A stretch of 11,521 bases of DNA from JANNSW01 sp031431235. GTDB lineage: Bacteria; Pseudomonadota; Alphaproteobacteria; Rhizobiales; Hyphomicrobiaceae. Position numbers and translations under genes: made by a program. The stretch is from NCBI GenBank assembly GCA_031431235.1, contig JANPDA010000115.1, positions 1-11,521 of the forward strand. The letters are read 5' to 3'. Below are positions 5,486 through 11,521 of this stretch, piece by piece. The notes under the pieces are model-generated. The model was not told where the DNA came from and searched no databases. It saw only the letters and a program-made list of their open reading frames with translations. Positions within the stretch are counted from its first letter, which is position 1; each line of letters opens with the position of its first letter.

Positions 5486-8400
5486 TCACGACGGGGTCTG
5501 CTCCTTACGGCGGCTCTCGAGCTCCTGCTTGAGGGCGCCGAGCTTGGCAAACGGGGAATCCGGATCGTAGGTCTGACGGCGCTCCTCGCGCGGGGGACGA
5601 TCCTGGCGCGGCGGGCGCTCGGTACGATCGCGGTCCCGACTGCGATCACGATCCCTGCCGCGATCGGGCCGCGGTCCGTCAGCCTGGCGGTCCGGCTGGC
5701 CGCCGCCTTTGCCTCGAGCGTGGCGGCGTTGCTCGTTGCGGGCGTGCTTGGGGCGCTGCTGCTCGCCGGCCTCTGCTTGGGCACTCGGGCCTTCGGGCAC
5801 GATCGCGGCAGGCGCGACCATTGCGTCGGCAGGTGTGGCTGCAACTGCAGCCGCCGGCTGATCCGGTTGCCGCGGTCGGTCGTCCCGGCTGCCACGGCCT
5901 CGCCGGCGACGGCCACCTGAACGATCCTGCTCTTGCCCTTCATCGGGTCTGCGCTGCGGGCGGTCGCCGCCATCGTACCGGCGCCGGCGCGGACGCCAGA
6001 CCTCGATCATGACCGGCTCTGCCGGTGCGGCCGGCATGGCTGGCTCGACGGGTGCGGCCGCCACAGCCTCGGCAACAGCCTCCACAGCTGGCTCGGCTGC
6101 ACTGACAGCGAAGGCCACGTCCTCGGTCGGGATCGAAGCGGTTGCGTCTTGGAGCGCAGGCGGCGCTTCGGCGCTCGGGTCGACCGCGGCAACGGGCTCG
6201 GCAGGCTGCACGATCACCGGCGCGGGTTTCCGCTCGACCCAGAACCCGAGCGCCTTCAAGACCTCGGCTAGCTCGGCCTGCGAGCAGCCCAGGATCGACA
6301 TCATCTCCGGGATCACCGTGAATCCGCCATCGCCAGTCGCGCCCTTGGGCGGAGCGATTGGATTGGCCTCGCTGGCACGCCAGGCGGTCAACGGCCGGAT
6401 CATGTCCGACAGCCGCTCCAGCATGTCGACGCGGACGGCGCGCGGGCCGCAGTGCTGGAAGCCCGCGATACGGACCGTGTCGTCGGGCATGGCGGGATCG
6501 TAGGGGATCGAGGTCAGGCCCGGGCGCGGCGCCTCGGTCACGCTCTCGATGCCATTGCCGCCGCGCTCGGTTCGTGACAGCGCGGCAAGCGTCAGCAGCA
6601 GCTCGCAGGGACCCGGTTTCAGCAGCAGCGGGAAATAGATGTTGAAGGCACCGAACCGCACGCCATATTTGCGCAGCTGCGCGCGCGCCTCCTGATCGAG
6701 CCCACGCACCTCCTCGGCGACCGTCTCGCGCCGCAGGATGCCGAAGCCTTCCTTCAGGCGGAACGCGATGCCGCGGGCCATGCCTGACACGTCCTCTGCC
6801 CGCGACAGCTCGACGAGCTGCTTCAGGCGCTCCTCGATCAGCTCGCTCACATACGTCTGCAACCGCTCCTGCACCCGCTCGCGATCGGGCGAGACCAAGT
6901 GCTCGTCGGCCAGCAGCAGCACTTGCGGCTTCAACGGATCGTCCGACCGCTCGATTCTGCCGATGACGTCGCCGCGCCACTCGATCCGGCCGAGCCGGGT
7001 GAGCTTGAAGGCGTCGTTCTTGGCGGAGGCGAGCCGGCGCGCCCGCATGCCGAGCTCCTTGCCGAGCACCTGGGCGGAGGCCTGTCGCGCGGCCTTGCCT
7101 TCCAAGCCCTCGGTTGCGCCATCGATCGCGAACTGGAAGCCCTTCAGGCGGCCGACAAAATGCTTCTCCACATGGATCGCACCATCCTCGCCGATCTCGG
7201 CGGCAAGCTCCTCCTCGTCCCGCAGCCGCTTCATCAGCACGCTGGTGCGCTGGTCGACGAAGCGCTGGGTCAGGAGATCGTGCAGGGCATCGGAGAGTTG
7301 ATCCTCGATCGTGCGGGTGCGGGCCTGCCAGTGCTCGGGCTGCTCGAGCCAGTCCGACCGGTTGGCGATGAAAGTGCAGGTGCGGATGTGGGAGATGCGG
7401 TTGGCGAGCGTGTCGATGTCGCCGTCTGTCTTGTCGGAGCGGGCGACCTGCTCGGCGAACCAGTCCTCCGGGATCCGGCCATTGTCGCTGGCGATGAAAT
7501 TGAACAGTGTCACCACCAGCTCGGCATGGCTCGAGCTCGACAGCTTGCGATAGTCGGGGACCTGACAGACCTCCCAAAGCCGCTCGACGGCACGGCGCGA
7601 TCGGGCAGCACCAAGAACGGTCTCGTCGCGGCTTGCATGCTCGAGCGCATCGACATCCTCGGCGCTGCGGGCGCGGGTCAGCCGCTGATGGGCAGGCACA
7701 GTCCGCAGACTCTCCTTCAGCGTATCGATCGAGGAGAAGTCGAGGCTCGCATTGCGCCACTGCAGGACCTTGGCAGGCTCGAACTCGTGCTTCTCCAATC
7801 GCTCGACCAGCTCGGGGTCGAACGGCTCGACCTCACCGGTCACGCCGAATGTGCCGTCGCGCAGATGGCGCCCCGCGCGGCCGGCGATCTGGCCGATCTC
7901 CCCCGGTGTCAGCGCGCGATGGTGGTGGCCGTCGAACTTGCGGCTCTGGGCGAAGGCGACGTGGTCGAGATCGAGATTGAGGCCCATGCCGATCGCGTCG
8001 GTCGCAACCAGATAGTCGACAGCGCCCGACTGGTAGAGGGCGACCTGGGCGTTGCGGGTGCGCGGCGACAGCGCCCCGAGCACGACGGCCGCGCCGCCGC
8101 GCTGCCTGCGCAGCAGCTCGGCAATCTCGTAGACTTCGGCAACCGAGAACGCGACGATGGCGGAGCGCCGCGGCAGTCGCGAGATTTTCTTCTGGCCCGC
8201 ATAGCTGAGCTTGGAGAGGCGGGGACGGGAAACGAAGTTGGCGCCGGGCAGCAGATCCCTGATGGCGTCGCGCATGGTTGCCGCGCCGAGCAGCAGTGTC
8301 TCGTGGGTGCCGCGCGCATGGAACAGGCGATCGGTGAAGACGTGGCCCCGCTCCGGGTCGGCGGCGAGCTGGATCTCGTCGACCGCCAGGAAATCGACCT

Positions 8401-8695
8401 CGATGTCGCGTGGCATCGCCTCGACCGTCGAGACCCAGTAGCGGGCGTGCTCGGGCTTGATCTTCTCCTCGCCGGTCACGAGCGCGACCTTGTCGGCCCC
8501 GATCCGTGCCGCGATCCGGTCATAGACCTCGCGAGCGAGCAGGCGCAGCGGCAAGCCGATCATGCCGGACTTGTGGGCGAGCATGCGCTCGATGGCGAGG
8601 TGGGTCTTGCCGGTGTTGGTCGGACCGAGCACGGCCGTCACGTTGCGGGCGCGCGGCGCGACCGCGTGGTTTGGCTCGGAAGAGGTGATGGGCAT
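5486..8695 (-). CDS. SUV3-like superfamily 2 helicase with disordered Arg-rich tail
   Basis: This 1069-residue ATP-dependent RNA helicase belongs to the SUV3-like/MgpS-type group common in alphaproteobacteria. The helicase core has Walker A GPTNTGKT (24-31), motif II DEIQ (106-109), motif V ATDAIGMGLNLD (231-242) and motif VI QIAGRAGRH (269-277). Residues about 300-820 hold the family's accessory regions. From about 825 to 1040 the chain is low complexity. First comes an Ala/Pro/Glu/Val-rich stretch (826-896), then EVWRPRRRR (898-906), an Arg/Gly/Asp-rich part and DR repeats (1011-1024). It ends in the conserved-looking DSPFAKLGALKQELE (1046-1060). ATG 8695 has AAGGA 9 nt upstream and puts the P-loop about 20 residues in, as is usual. 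The mitochondrial relative Suv3 works in RNA decay; a similar role here is inference. The S4 gene follows 16 bp downstream. Confidence 0.93.
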   Translation of the reverse strand: MPITSSEPNHAVAPRARNVTAVLGPTNTGKTHLAIERMLAHKSGMIGLPLRLLAREVYDRIAARIGADKVALVTGEEKIKPEHARYWVSTVEAMPRDIEVDFLAVDEIQLAADPERGHVFTDRLFHARGTHETLLLGAATMRDAIRDLLPGANFVSRPRLSKLSYAGQKKISRLPRRSAIVAFSVAEVYEIAELLRRQRGGAAVVLGALSPRTRNAQVALYQSGAVDYLVATDAIGMGLNLDLDHVAFAQSRKFDGHHHRALTPGEIGQIAGRAGRHLRDGTFGVTGEVEPFDPELVERLEKHEFEPAKVLQWRNASLDFSSIDTLKESLRTVPAHQRLTRARSAEDVDALEHASRDETVLGAARSRRAVERLWEVCQVPDYRKLSSSSHAELVVTLFNFIASDNGRIPEDWFAEQVARSDKTDGDIDTLANRISHIRTCTFIANRSDWLEQPEHWQARTRTIEDQLSDALHDLLTQRFVDQRTSVLMKRLRDEEELAAEIGEDGAIHVEKHFVGRLKGFQFAIDGATEGLEGKAARQASAQVLGKELGMRARRLASAKNDAFKLTRLGRIEWRGDVIGRIERSDDPLKPQVLLLADEHLVSPDRERVQERLQTYVSELIEERLKQLVELSRAEDVSGMARGIAFRLKEGFGILRRETVAEEVRGLDQEARAQLRKYGVRFGAFNIYFPLLLKPGPCELLLTLAALSRTERGGNGIESVTEAPRPGLTSIPYDPAMPDDTVRIAGFQHCGPRAVRVDMLERLSDMIRPLTAWRASEANPIAPPKGATGDGGFTVIPEMMSILGCSQAELAEVLKALGFWVERKPAPVIVQPAEPVAAVDPSAEAPPALQDATASIPTEDVAFAVSAAEPAVEAVAEAVAAAPVEPAMPAAPAEPVMIEVWRPRRRRYDGGDRPQRRPDEGQEQDRSGGRRRRGRGSRDDRPRQPDQPAAAVAATPADAMVAPAAIVPEGPSAQAEAGEQQRPKHARNEQRRHARGKGGGQPDRQADGPRPDRGRDRDRSRDRDRTERPPRQDRPPREERRQTYDPDSPFAKLGALKQELESRRKEQTPS

Positions 8696-8898
8696 GCTGA
8701 AGCGTCCTTGGCATCGGGGCCGGCCGGGCTGAGCCTTCACTAAGCAGAGTTCCCAAGAGTGGCCTAGCTGGTTCTGGGATCGGTCTCTGCGCAAACAGAG
8801 GAAACCTGGGCAGGCATTCAGTGGGAGCCCACAGAAGGCCTGGCTGCTGCCGCAAGCCTCACTCGCGGTGATCGCGACCGCGGCTCCCTGGGGCGTGT
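8696..8898. other. Helicase upstream region without a recognised gene
   Basis: No coding region or clear promoter is visible. Two short inverted repeats occur: CTCTG/CAGAG at 8785-8800 and CGCGGT/ACCGCG at 8864-8882. The promoter of the helicase/S4 operon should lie here or within the palindrome array to the right, but I cannot place it. Confidence 0.5.
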
Positions 8899-8974
8899 CT
8901 AGTGTCCTGTCTCCGAAATACGCTCACCCTCGCAGTGTCCTCTGAAGCGTATTTCGGAGATGTAAGGACACTGG
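8899..8974. repeat. Palindrome A, copy 1
   Basis: Left arm CTAGTGTCC-tgt-CTCCGAAATACGCT (to 8924) pairs with right arm AGCGTATTTCGGAG-atgtaa-GGACACTGG (8946-8974). The arms differ by a 3-nt length asymmetry (tgt against atgtaa), which is also present in copy 2. The 21-nt loop (8925-8945) contains an extra AGTGTCC (8934-8940), a repeat of the arm tip that copy 2 lacks. The right end reads CTGG, so the terminal CTAG is lost in this copy. Confidence 0.9.
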
Positions 8975-8987
8975 CAACTCTATGATG

Positions 8988-9066
8988 CTAGTGTGGTTTC
9001 GCCTCGCAAATGCCATCTCCGAGCCAGCCGCGGATGCTGGATGGCATTTGCGAGACACCACACTAG
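8988..9066. repeat. Palindrome B, copy 1
   Basis: CTAGTGTGGT (8988-8997) pairs with ACCACACTAG (9057-9066), CTCGCAAATGCCAT (9003-9016) with ATGGCATTTGCGAG (9041-9054), and CCAGC (9024-9028) with GCTGG (9036-9040). Short unpaired bulges separate the three stem parts. The final CTAG (9063-9066) is also the first CTAG of palindrome A copy 2. Confidence 0.92.
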
Positions 9067-9138
9067 TGTCCTGTCTCCGAAATACGCTCACCCTTGCCGC
9101 GTCCTCTGAAGCGTATTTCGGAGATGTAAGGACACTAG
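9063..9138. repeat. Palindrome A, copy 2
   Basis: This is the more intact copy of palindrome A. It begins CTAGTGTCC (9063-9071), ends GGACACTAG (9130-9138) and so has CTAG at both ends. The inner arms CTCCGAAATACGCT and AGCGTATTTCGGAG match copy 1 exactly. The loop (9089-9109) differs from copy 1 at three bases. Confidence 0.92.
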
Positions 9139-9151
9139 CAACTCTATGATT

Positions 9152-9230
9152 CTAGTGTGGTTTCGCCTCGCAAATGCCATCTCCGAGCCAGCCGCAGATG
9201 CTGGATGGCATTTGCGAGACACCACACTAG
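9152..9230. repeat. Palindrome B, copy 2
   Basis: Identical to palindrome B copy 1 except for one base in the apical loop (CCGCAGATG instead of CCGCGGATG). It is bounded by CTAG at 9152-9155 and 9227-9230. Confidence 0.92.
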
Positions 9231-9263
9231 CCGGTCGCGGTGACCCTGTCATGGCTGAAGCTG

Positions 9264-9293
9264 AGGCAGGGGATAAGCTGTTTCCCCCAGCCT
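9264..9293 (-). terminator. Possible hairpin terminator after the DUF3108 gene
   Basis: AGGC-A-GGGG (9264-9272) pairs with CCCC-A-GCCT (9285-9293) around one A-A mismatch and a 12-nt loop. It lies about 45 bp past the DUF3108 stop codon on the minus strand. There is no T-run, so it may be a weak or factor-dependent stop. Confidence 0.28.
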
Positions 9294-9338
9294 GGCTCGG
9301 AAATTGTCGACGCGGCGCATTGACCCGGGCACGAACGA

Positions 9339-10217
9339 TCAGTTGACGAGGGCGATGCGACCACGGCCGGGCACGTCCATCTGGATCGAGGTCGAGGTCA
9401 TTTGCGCGTTGCCCCACATGGTCGGCAGCACGACGATGTAGGGCACGAACAGGTTGGCGCGGGCGACCGGCAACATCCAGATCTCGATGCCGTTGGTCGC
9501 GGCCATGAACTTGGTCTCCTCGTTCATTTTGTGGCCGGCGATCGGCACATACTTGACCCGGCAGACGATAGCGGTTGTCGCGTTGGCGCCTTCGAGCCGC
9601 TCCTTGCGCAAATTGGAGAAGACGAGGTCGAAGCGCTGCTTGCCGTCGAAAATGGGGATGCGACGCTTGCAGGGATTGGTGCCGTCGACCTTGCCGCCGC
9701 CTACACTCGAGACCGCCATCACGGCCGTCAGCGGGTCGAGGACATTCTGCAGATGGCTGCGGGTGACAGGTACGCGACCCGGCGAGGTGCCGATCGGGGG
9801 ATTGGCCTTCACGAACGTGATCTCGTCGCCCTCGAACCGCATGTCGAGGCGTCCCGACTTGGTGCCCTCGTAGGTGAAGGCATAGGCGTCGGGCTTGGGG
9901 ACTCCGGCCGCGACCGTTCCGCTGCTCTTGGTGATGCCGCGCCACGCGAACACGACCGCCGAGAGGCTGGCGTCGCCGACAAGGCTGTATTTTCCGCCCT
10001 TGATGGTCGAGATGAACGAGAACTGGCCGAGCGAAAGCCCATTCCAGGCAATGTCGTAGACGGCCGTCACCTTGGATGGGAAGCCGGACGAGGGCGCAGC
10101 AGCTGGCTTTGCCTTCTCCTCGGCGACAGCCGTGCTCGCAGCCAGCACACAGGCGATGGCGAGCAGAGTGGCCCGCATTCTGGGAGCGAGAGCGTCGACG
10201 AATTCCATGATCGGCAT
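9339..10217 (-). CDS. DUF3108 domain-containing exported protein
   Basis: This protein of about 292 residues has a signal peptide, with hydrophobic core ATLLAIACVLAASTAVA and likely cleavage at AVA/EEK (about residue 32). The mature part looks like the beta-rich DUF3108 family: VTAVYDIAWNGLSLGQFSF near the N-terminus, a central HLQNVLDPLTAVMAV, and a C-terminal PTMWGNAQMTSTSIQMDV. The family's biochemical role is not known to me. It is expected in the periplasm or outer membrane, and I recall it upstream of the SUV3-like helicase gene in related bacteria, as here. The start is uncertain. ATG 10217 has GGGG about 8 nt upstream; ATG 10208 and ATG 10178 are alternatives. The last would give the tidiest signal peptide but has no Shine-Dalgarno. 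The palindrome array separates it from the helicase. Confidence 0.85.
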   Translation of the reverse strand: MPIMEFVDALAPRMRATLLAIACVLAASTAVAEEKAKPAAAPSSGFPSKVTAVYDIAWNGLSLGQFSFISTIKGGKYSLVGDASLSAVVFAWRGITKSSGTVAAGVPKPDAYAFTYEGTKSGRLDMRFEGDEITFVKANPPIGTSPGRVPVTRSHLQNVLDPLTAVMAVSSVGGGKVDGTNPCKRRIPIFDGKQRFDLVFSNLRKERLEGANATTAIVCRVKYVPIAGHKMNEETKFMAATNGIEIWMLPVARANLFVPYIVVLPTMWGNAQMTSTSIQMDVPGRGRIALVN

Positions 10218-10271
10218 CAAGCGGCCCCACCAACAACGCATCGCACCCAAGTCCCCGAGCTTCGAACGGCC

Positions 10272-10300
10272 AAACTGGCCCTAGTGGGCGTTTCCGTCAA
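10272..10300 (-). promoter_or_regulatory. Weak candidate promoter for the DUF3108 gene
   Basis: On the minus strand TTGACG (10300-10295) lies 17 bp before CAGTTT (10277-10272), 55 bp upstream of the chosen start. The -35 is good and the -10 is poor. Confidence 0.22.
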
Positions 10301-10410
10301 ATGTATGATTGAGTGCACTGTGACCTGAATGCGTTGAGAAGTCCATGCGCGGTGTCTCGTCGCGGGACGAAGTGGTCAGCCGGGGCTCGGTCTGGACCAT
10401 CGATCGGCCA

Positions 10411-10439
10411 TTGCGATCGGGCCGACGCCAGCATACATT
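10411..10439 (+). promoter_or_regulatory. Candidate promoter for the BolA gene
   Basis: TTGCGA (10411-10416) and TACATT (10434-10439) are separated by exactly 17 bp. A transcript starting near 10446 would reach the Shine-Dalgarno GAGGAG (10454-10459) within a few bases and give a leader of about 25 nt. This is one of the better promoter candidates in the window. It probably also drives grxD. Confidence 0.42.
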
Positions 10440-10470
10440 GCACGAACCTGCGACGAGGAGCGCATCGTCC

Positions 10471-10707
10471 ATGCCCATGAGCGCCGACGACATCGAGCGG
10501 CTGATCCGAGCAAAGCTTCCCGACGCCCAGATCACCATCAACGATCTGGCGGGCGATGGCGATCACTATCAGGCCGTGGTCGTGTCACCCGCTTTCGTCG
10601 GCAAGTCCCGCGTGCAGCAACATCAGATGGTCTATGATGCGCTTCGCGGGGAGATGGGTGGCGCGCTGCATGCGCTCGCGCTGCAGACATCGGCACCGAA
10701 AGCCTGA
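10471..10707 (+). CDS. BolA family protein (probable glutaredoxin partner)
   Basis: This 78-residue protein has the BolA fold. DIERLIRAKLPDAQITINDLAG (given as DIERLIRAKLPD at 7-18 and ITINDL at 21-26) forms the first helix and strand. DGDHYQAVVVS (29-39) is the central strand. KSRVQQHQMVYDAL (45-58) contains the conserved histidine (H51) of the RVxxHxxV-type helix, a usual ligand of the shared [2Fe-2S] cluster. The short length and the adjacent CGFS glutaredoxin gene suggest the IbaG/BolA2-like type, which forms heterocomplexes with monothiol glutaredoxins in iron-sulfur cluster trafficking and iron sensing. The ATG at 10471 is supported by GAGGAG with 11 nt spacing. A second ATG at 10477 is too far from it. 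grxD follows after 81 bp, probably in the same transcript. Confidence 0.9.
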   Translation: MPMSADDIERLIRAKLPDAQITINDLAGDGDHYQAVVVSPAFVGKSRVQQHQMVYDALRGEMGGALHALALQTSAPKA

Positions 10708-10729
10708 GCGAGAGAATACCTGAGCGAGA
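10703..10729 (+). repeat. Short direct repeat at the BolA stop codon
   Basis: CCTGAGCGAGA occurs at 10703-10713 and again at 10719-10729, a 16-bp period. The first copy contains the BolA stop codon TGA, so the second supplies another TGA in the same relative context. This may be a small local duplication. Confidence 0.5.
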
Positions 10730-10788
10730 CCAGCTCGCGGCGGAACCCCGCAATTCGAATTTTCTTACAGCTAGCCAGGATGAACGAC

Positions 10789-11139
10789 ATGAGCGATCAG
10801 GCAGTGACCGACTGGATCCGCAAGCAGGTTTCCACCAACGACGTGGTGCTATTCATGAAGGGCACGCGCGACACGCCGCGCTGCGGCTTCTCCAGCCGCG
10901 TCGTGCAGATCCTCGATCATCTGGGCGTCGAGTACGAGGATATCGACGTGCTTGCCGACGTGGCGATCCGCGATGGCGTCAAGCAGTTCTCGAATTGGCC
11001 GACCATCCCGCAGGTTTATGTGAAGGGCGAGTTCGTCGGCGGCTGCGACATCACCACCGAGATGTTCCAGTCGGGCGAGCTGAAGGACCTCTTCGACCAG
11101 AAGGGCGTGAAGCACGCGTCGACGACGCAGGTCGCTTGA
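10789..11139 (+). CDS. grxD: Monothiol glutaredoxin, Grx4 type
   Basis: This 116-residue thioredoxin-fold protein is a CGFS-type monothiol glutaredoxin, which binds a [2Fe-2S] cluster with glutathione and passes it to target proteins. The active site CGFS is at 32-35 (TPRCGFSS), the glutathione-site lysine at K24 (FMKGT), the cis-proline motif WPTIP at 70-74 and GGCD at 84-87; VYVKGEFVGG is fully typical. Cytosolic. Two starts are possible: ATG 10780 (119 residues) or ATG 10789. The second is preferred because AGGA at 10777-10780 is 8 nt from it, whereas it overlaps the first, and because related proteins begin with MS. It follows the BolA gene and likely works with that protein. The C-terminal tail after LKDLF is 14 residues longer than the fold needs and looks non-conserved. 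Confidence 0.95.
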   Translation: MSDQAVTDWIRKQVSTNDVVLFMKGTRDTPRCGFSSRVVQILDHLGVEYEDIDVLADVAIRDGVKQFSNWPTIPQVYVKGEFVGGCDITTEMFQSGELKDLFDQKGVKHASTTQVA

Positions 11140-11226
11140 AGGACAAAAGCCAAAGCAGTATGGCGAGGCTCGGTGGGGGCGACCTGCTCGGAATGCCCCT
11201 ACGCTCCATTGCGCTGGTCTGACCTG

Positions 11227-11247
11227 AAAGGTGCATCCGCACCCTTT
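11227..11247. terminator. Bidirectional hairpin between grxD and the redoxin gene
   Basis: AAAGGTGC (11227-11234) pairs with GCAC-c-CTTT (11239-11247) around a 4-nt loop, giving an 8-bp stem with one bulged C. It lies between two convergent genes and ends in a short T-run on each strand, as expected for a shared terminator. The T-runs are only three long, so efficiency is doubtful. Confidence 0.4.
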
Positions 11248-11265
11248 GCCGCCTTGCCCGCCGCA

Positions 11266-11521
11266 TCAGCCTTGATGGCCGTGCTCATGATCATGCCCGC
11301 ACCCCGGCCCATGCACGTGGTCGTGCTCGTGCTGGCCCGGGAACACCAGCGCCCGCTGCATGATCTTCTCGCTCGCACGGGCGTCCGTCTCCATCACCAG
11401 ACCCATGATCTCGGCGCCCAGGATCATGTCGTCGGGGTGGCCGAAATAGTGGCGCCGCAGCCTGCCCTCGCGGTCGAAAATCAGGAGCGTCGGCGTGCCG
11501 CGCATCTCGTAGGCAGCCATG
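11266..11521 (-). CDS. Thioredoxin-fold (redoxin/TlpA-like) protein with His-rich tail, 3' part
   Basis: Only the C-terminal 84-85 residues are in the window; the 5' part lies beyond 11521. The segment AYEMRGTPTLLIFDREGRLRRHYFG is the second half of a thioredoxin fold, with the cis-proline in GTPTLLIFD and the strand-turn-strand after it. It resembles TlpA/AhpC-type redoxins. The active-site cysteines would lie upstream, outside the window, so enzyme activity cannot be judged. The last 20 or so residues (after FPGQ) hold eight histidines in HxH-type spacing plus one cysteine (HGPGCGHDH), a likely metal-binding tail. The ATG at 11520 is probably an internal methionine, because a redoxin needs its N-terminal half. 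It converges on grxD with a hairpin between. Confidence 0.75.
   Translation of the reverse strand, partial: MAAYEMRGTPTLLIFDREGRLRRHYFGHPDDMILGAEIMGLVMETDARASEKIMQRALVFPGQHEHDHVHGPGCGHDHEHGHQG

Larger units (their letters stand above)
8899..9230. repeat. Tandem duplication of a 164-bp double-palindrome unit
   Basis: Unit 1 (8899-9062) and unit 2 (9063-9226) align without gaps at a constant offset of 164 bp and differ at only 6 positions, about 96% identity. A final CTAG completes the second unit at 9230. Three of the differences fall in the loop of the first palindrome, one at its right end (CTGG versus CTAG), one in the linker and one in the loop of the second palindrome. No arm pairing is disrupted. 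Each unit carries palindrome A, a 13-bp linker (CAACTCTATGATG or -ATT) and palindrome B. The array sits between the DUF3108 gene's 3' end and the helicase's 5' end and encodes no plausible protein. Confidence 0.95.

Noticed and set aside
5940..7760. A 606-codon minus-strand open frame inside the helicase gene in another frame
   Set aside because: It is an Arg/Ala-rich out-of-frame shadow of the helicase with no ribosome-binding site or recognisable domain.
6899..8743. A 614-codon open frame on the plus strand across the helicase gene
   Set aside because: It is antisense to a clear helicase with all motifs. GC-rich codon use keeps the opposite strand open, and the translation resembles no family and is of shadow composition.
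8899..9230. CRISPR array reading of the tandem repeat
   Set aside because: There are only two 164-bp units with nearly identical content throughout, no short repeat alternating with unique spacers, and no cas genes.
9146..9346. A 66-codon open frame starting in the palindrome array
   Set aside because: It reads through palindrome B and the intergenic hairpin, and has no ribosome-binding site or protein-like pattern.

Overview
The window looks like a piece of an alphaproteobacterial chromosome, most likely Hyphomicrobiales or a close relative. Three things point there: high G+C with strong third-position GC bias; a long SUV3-type helicase followed directly by an S4-domain protein; and two intergenic palindromic repeats of a kind I recall as common in rhizobial-type genomes. 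The assignment is by recognition only and I do not name a genus. Most genes are housekeeping or general metabolism. I see no phage, CRISPR, tRNA or rRNA genes and no intact transposase.

Layout from left to right. Positions 1-650 hold a dispersed palindromic repeat, a candidate promoter, rpmE (ribosomal protein bL31, zinc-free form), a possible terminator and a nested-palindrome repeat. Positions 649-2781 (minus strand) hold cysQ (3'(2'),5'-bisphosphate nucleotidase) and a CelD/BcsL-type GNAT acetyltransferase, separated by a gap rich in inverted ATGAATG motifs. A class II aldolase/adducin-like protein (2976-3743, plus) faces an SDR oxidoreductase (3807-4556, minus). Next comes a very small protein-tyrosine-phosphatase-like protein (4701-5033, plus). 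It converges with a 13-bp gap on the helicase/S4 pair (8695-5047, minus).

Positions 8696-9338 contain no gene. Their core is a 164-bp unit repeated twice in tandem, and each unit carries two long imperfect palindromes bounded by CTAG or nearly so. This is the most unusual structure in the window. Beyond it lie a secreted DUF3108 protein (minus), a divergent BolA-family gene and monothiol glutaredoxin grxD (plus), and the 3' part of a thioredoxin-fold protein with a histidine-rich tail (minus, running off the right edge).

Functional links: BolA and the CGFS glutaredoxin are known partners in iron-sulfur cluster and iron handling, and are probably cotranscribed. The helicase and S4 protein form a tight two-gene RNA-related operon, with the S4 Shine-Dalgarno touching the helicase stop codon. 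The remaining genes look like independent units. I found no convincing new multigene system; the palindrome array is the best candidate for undescribed biology.
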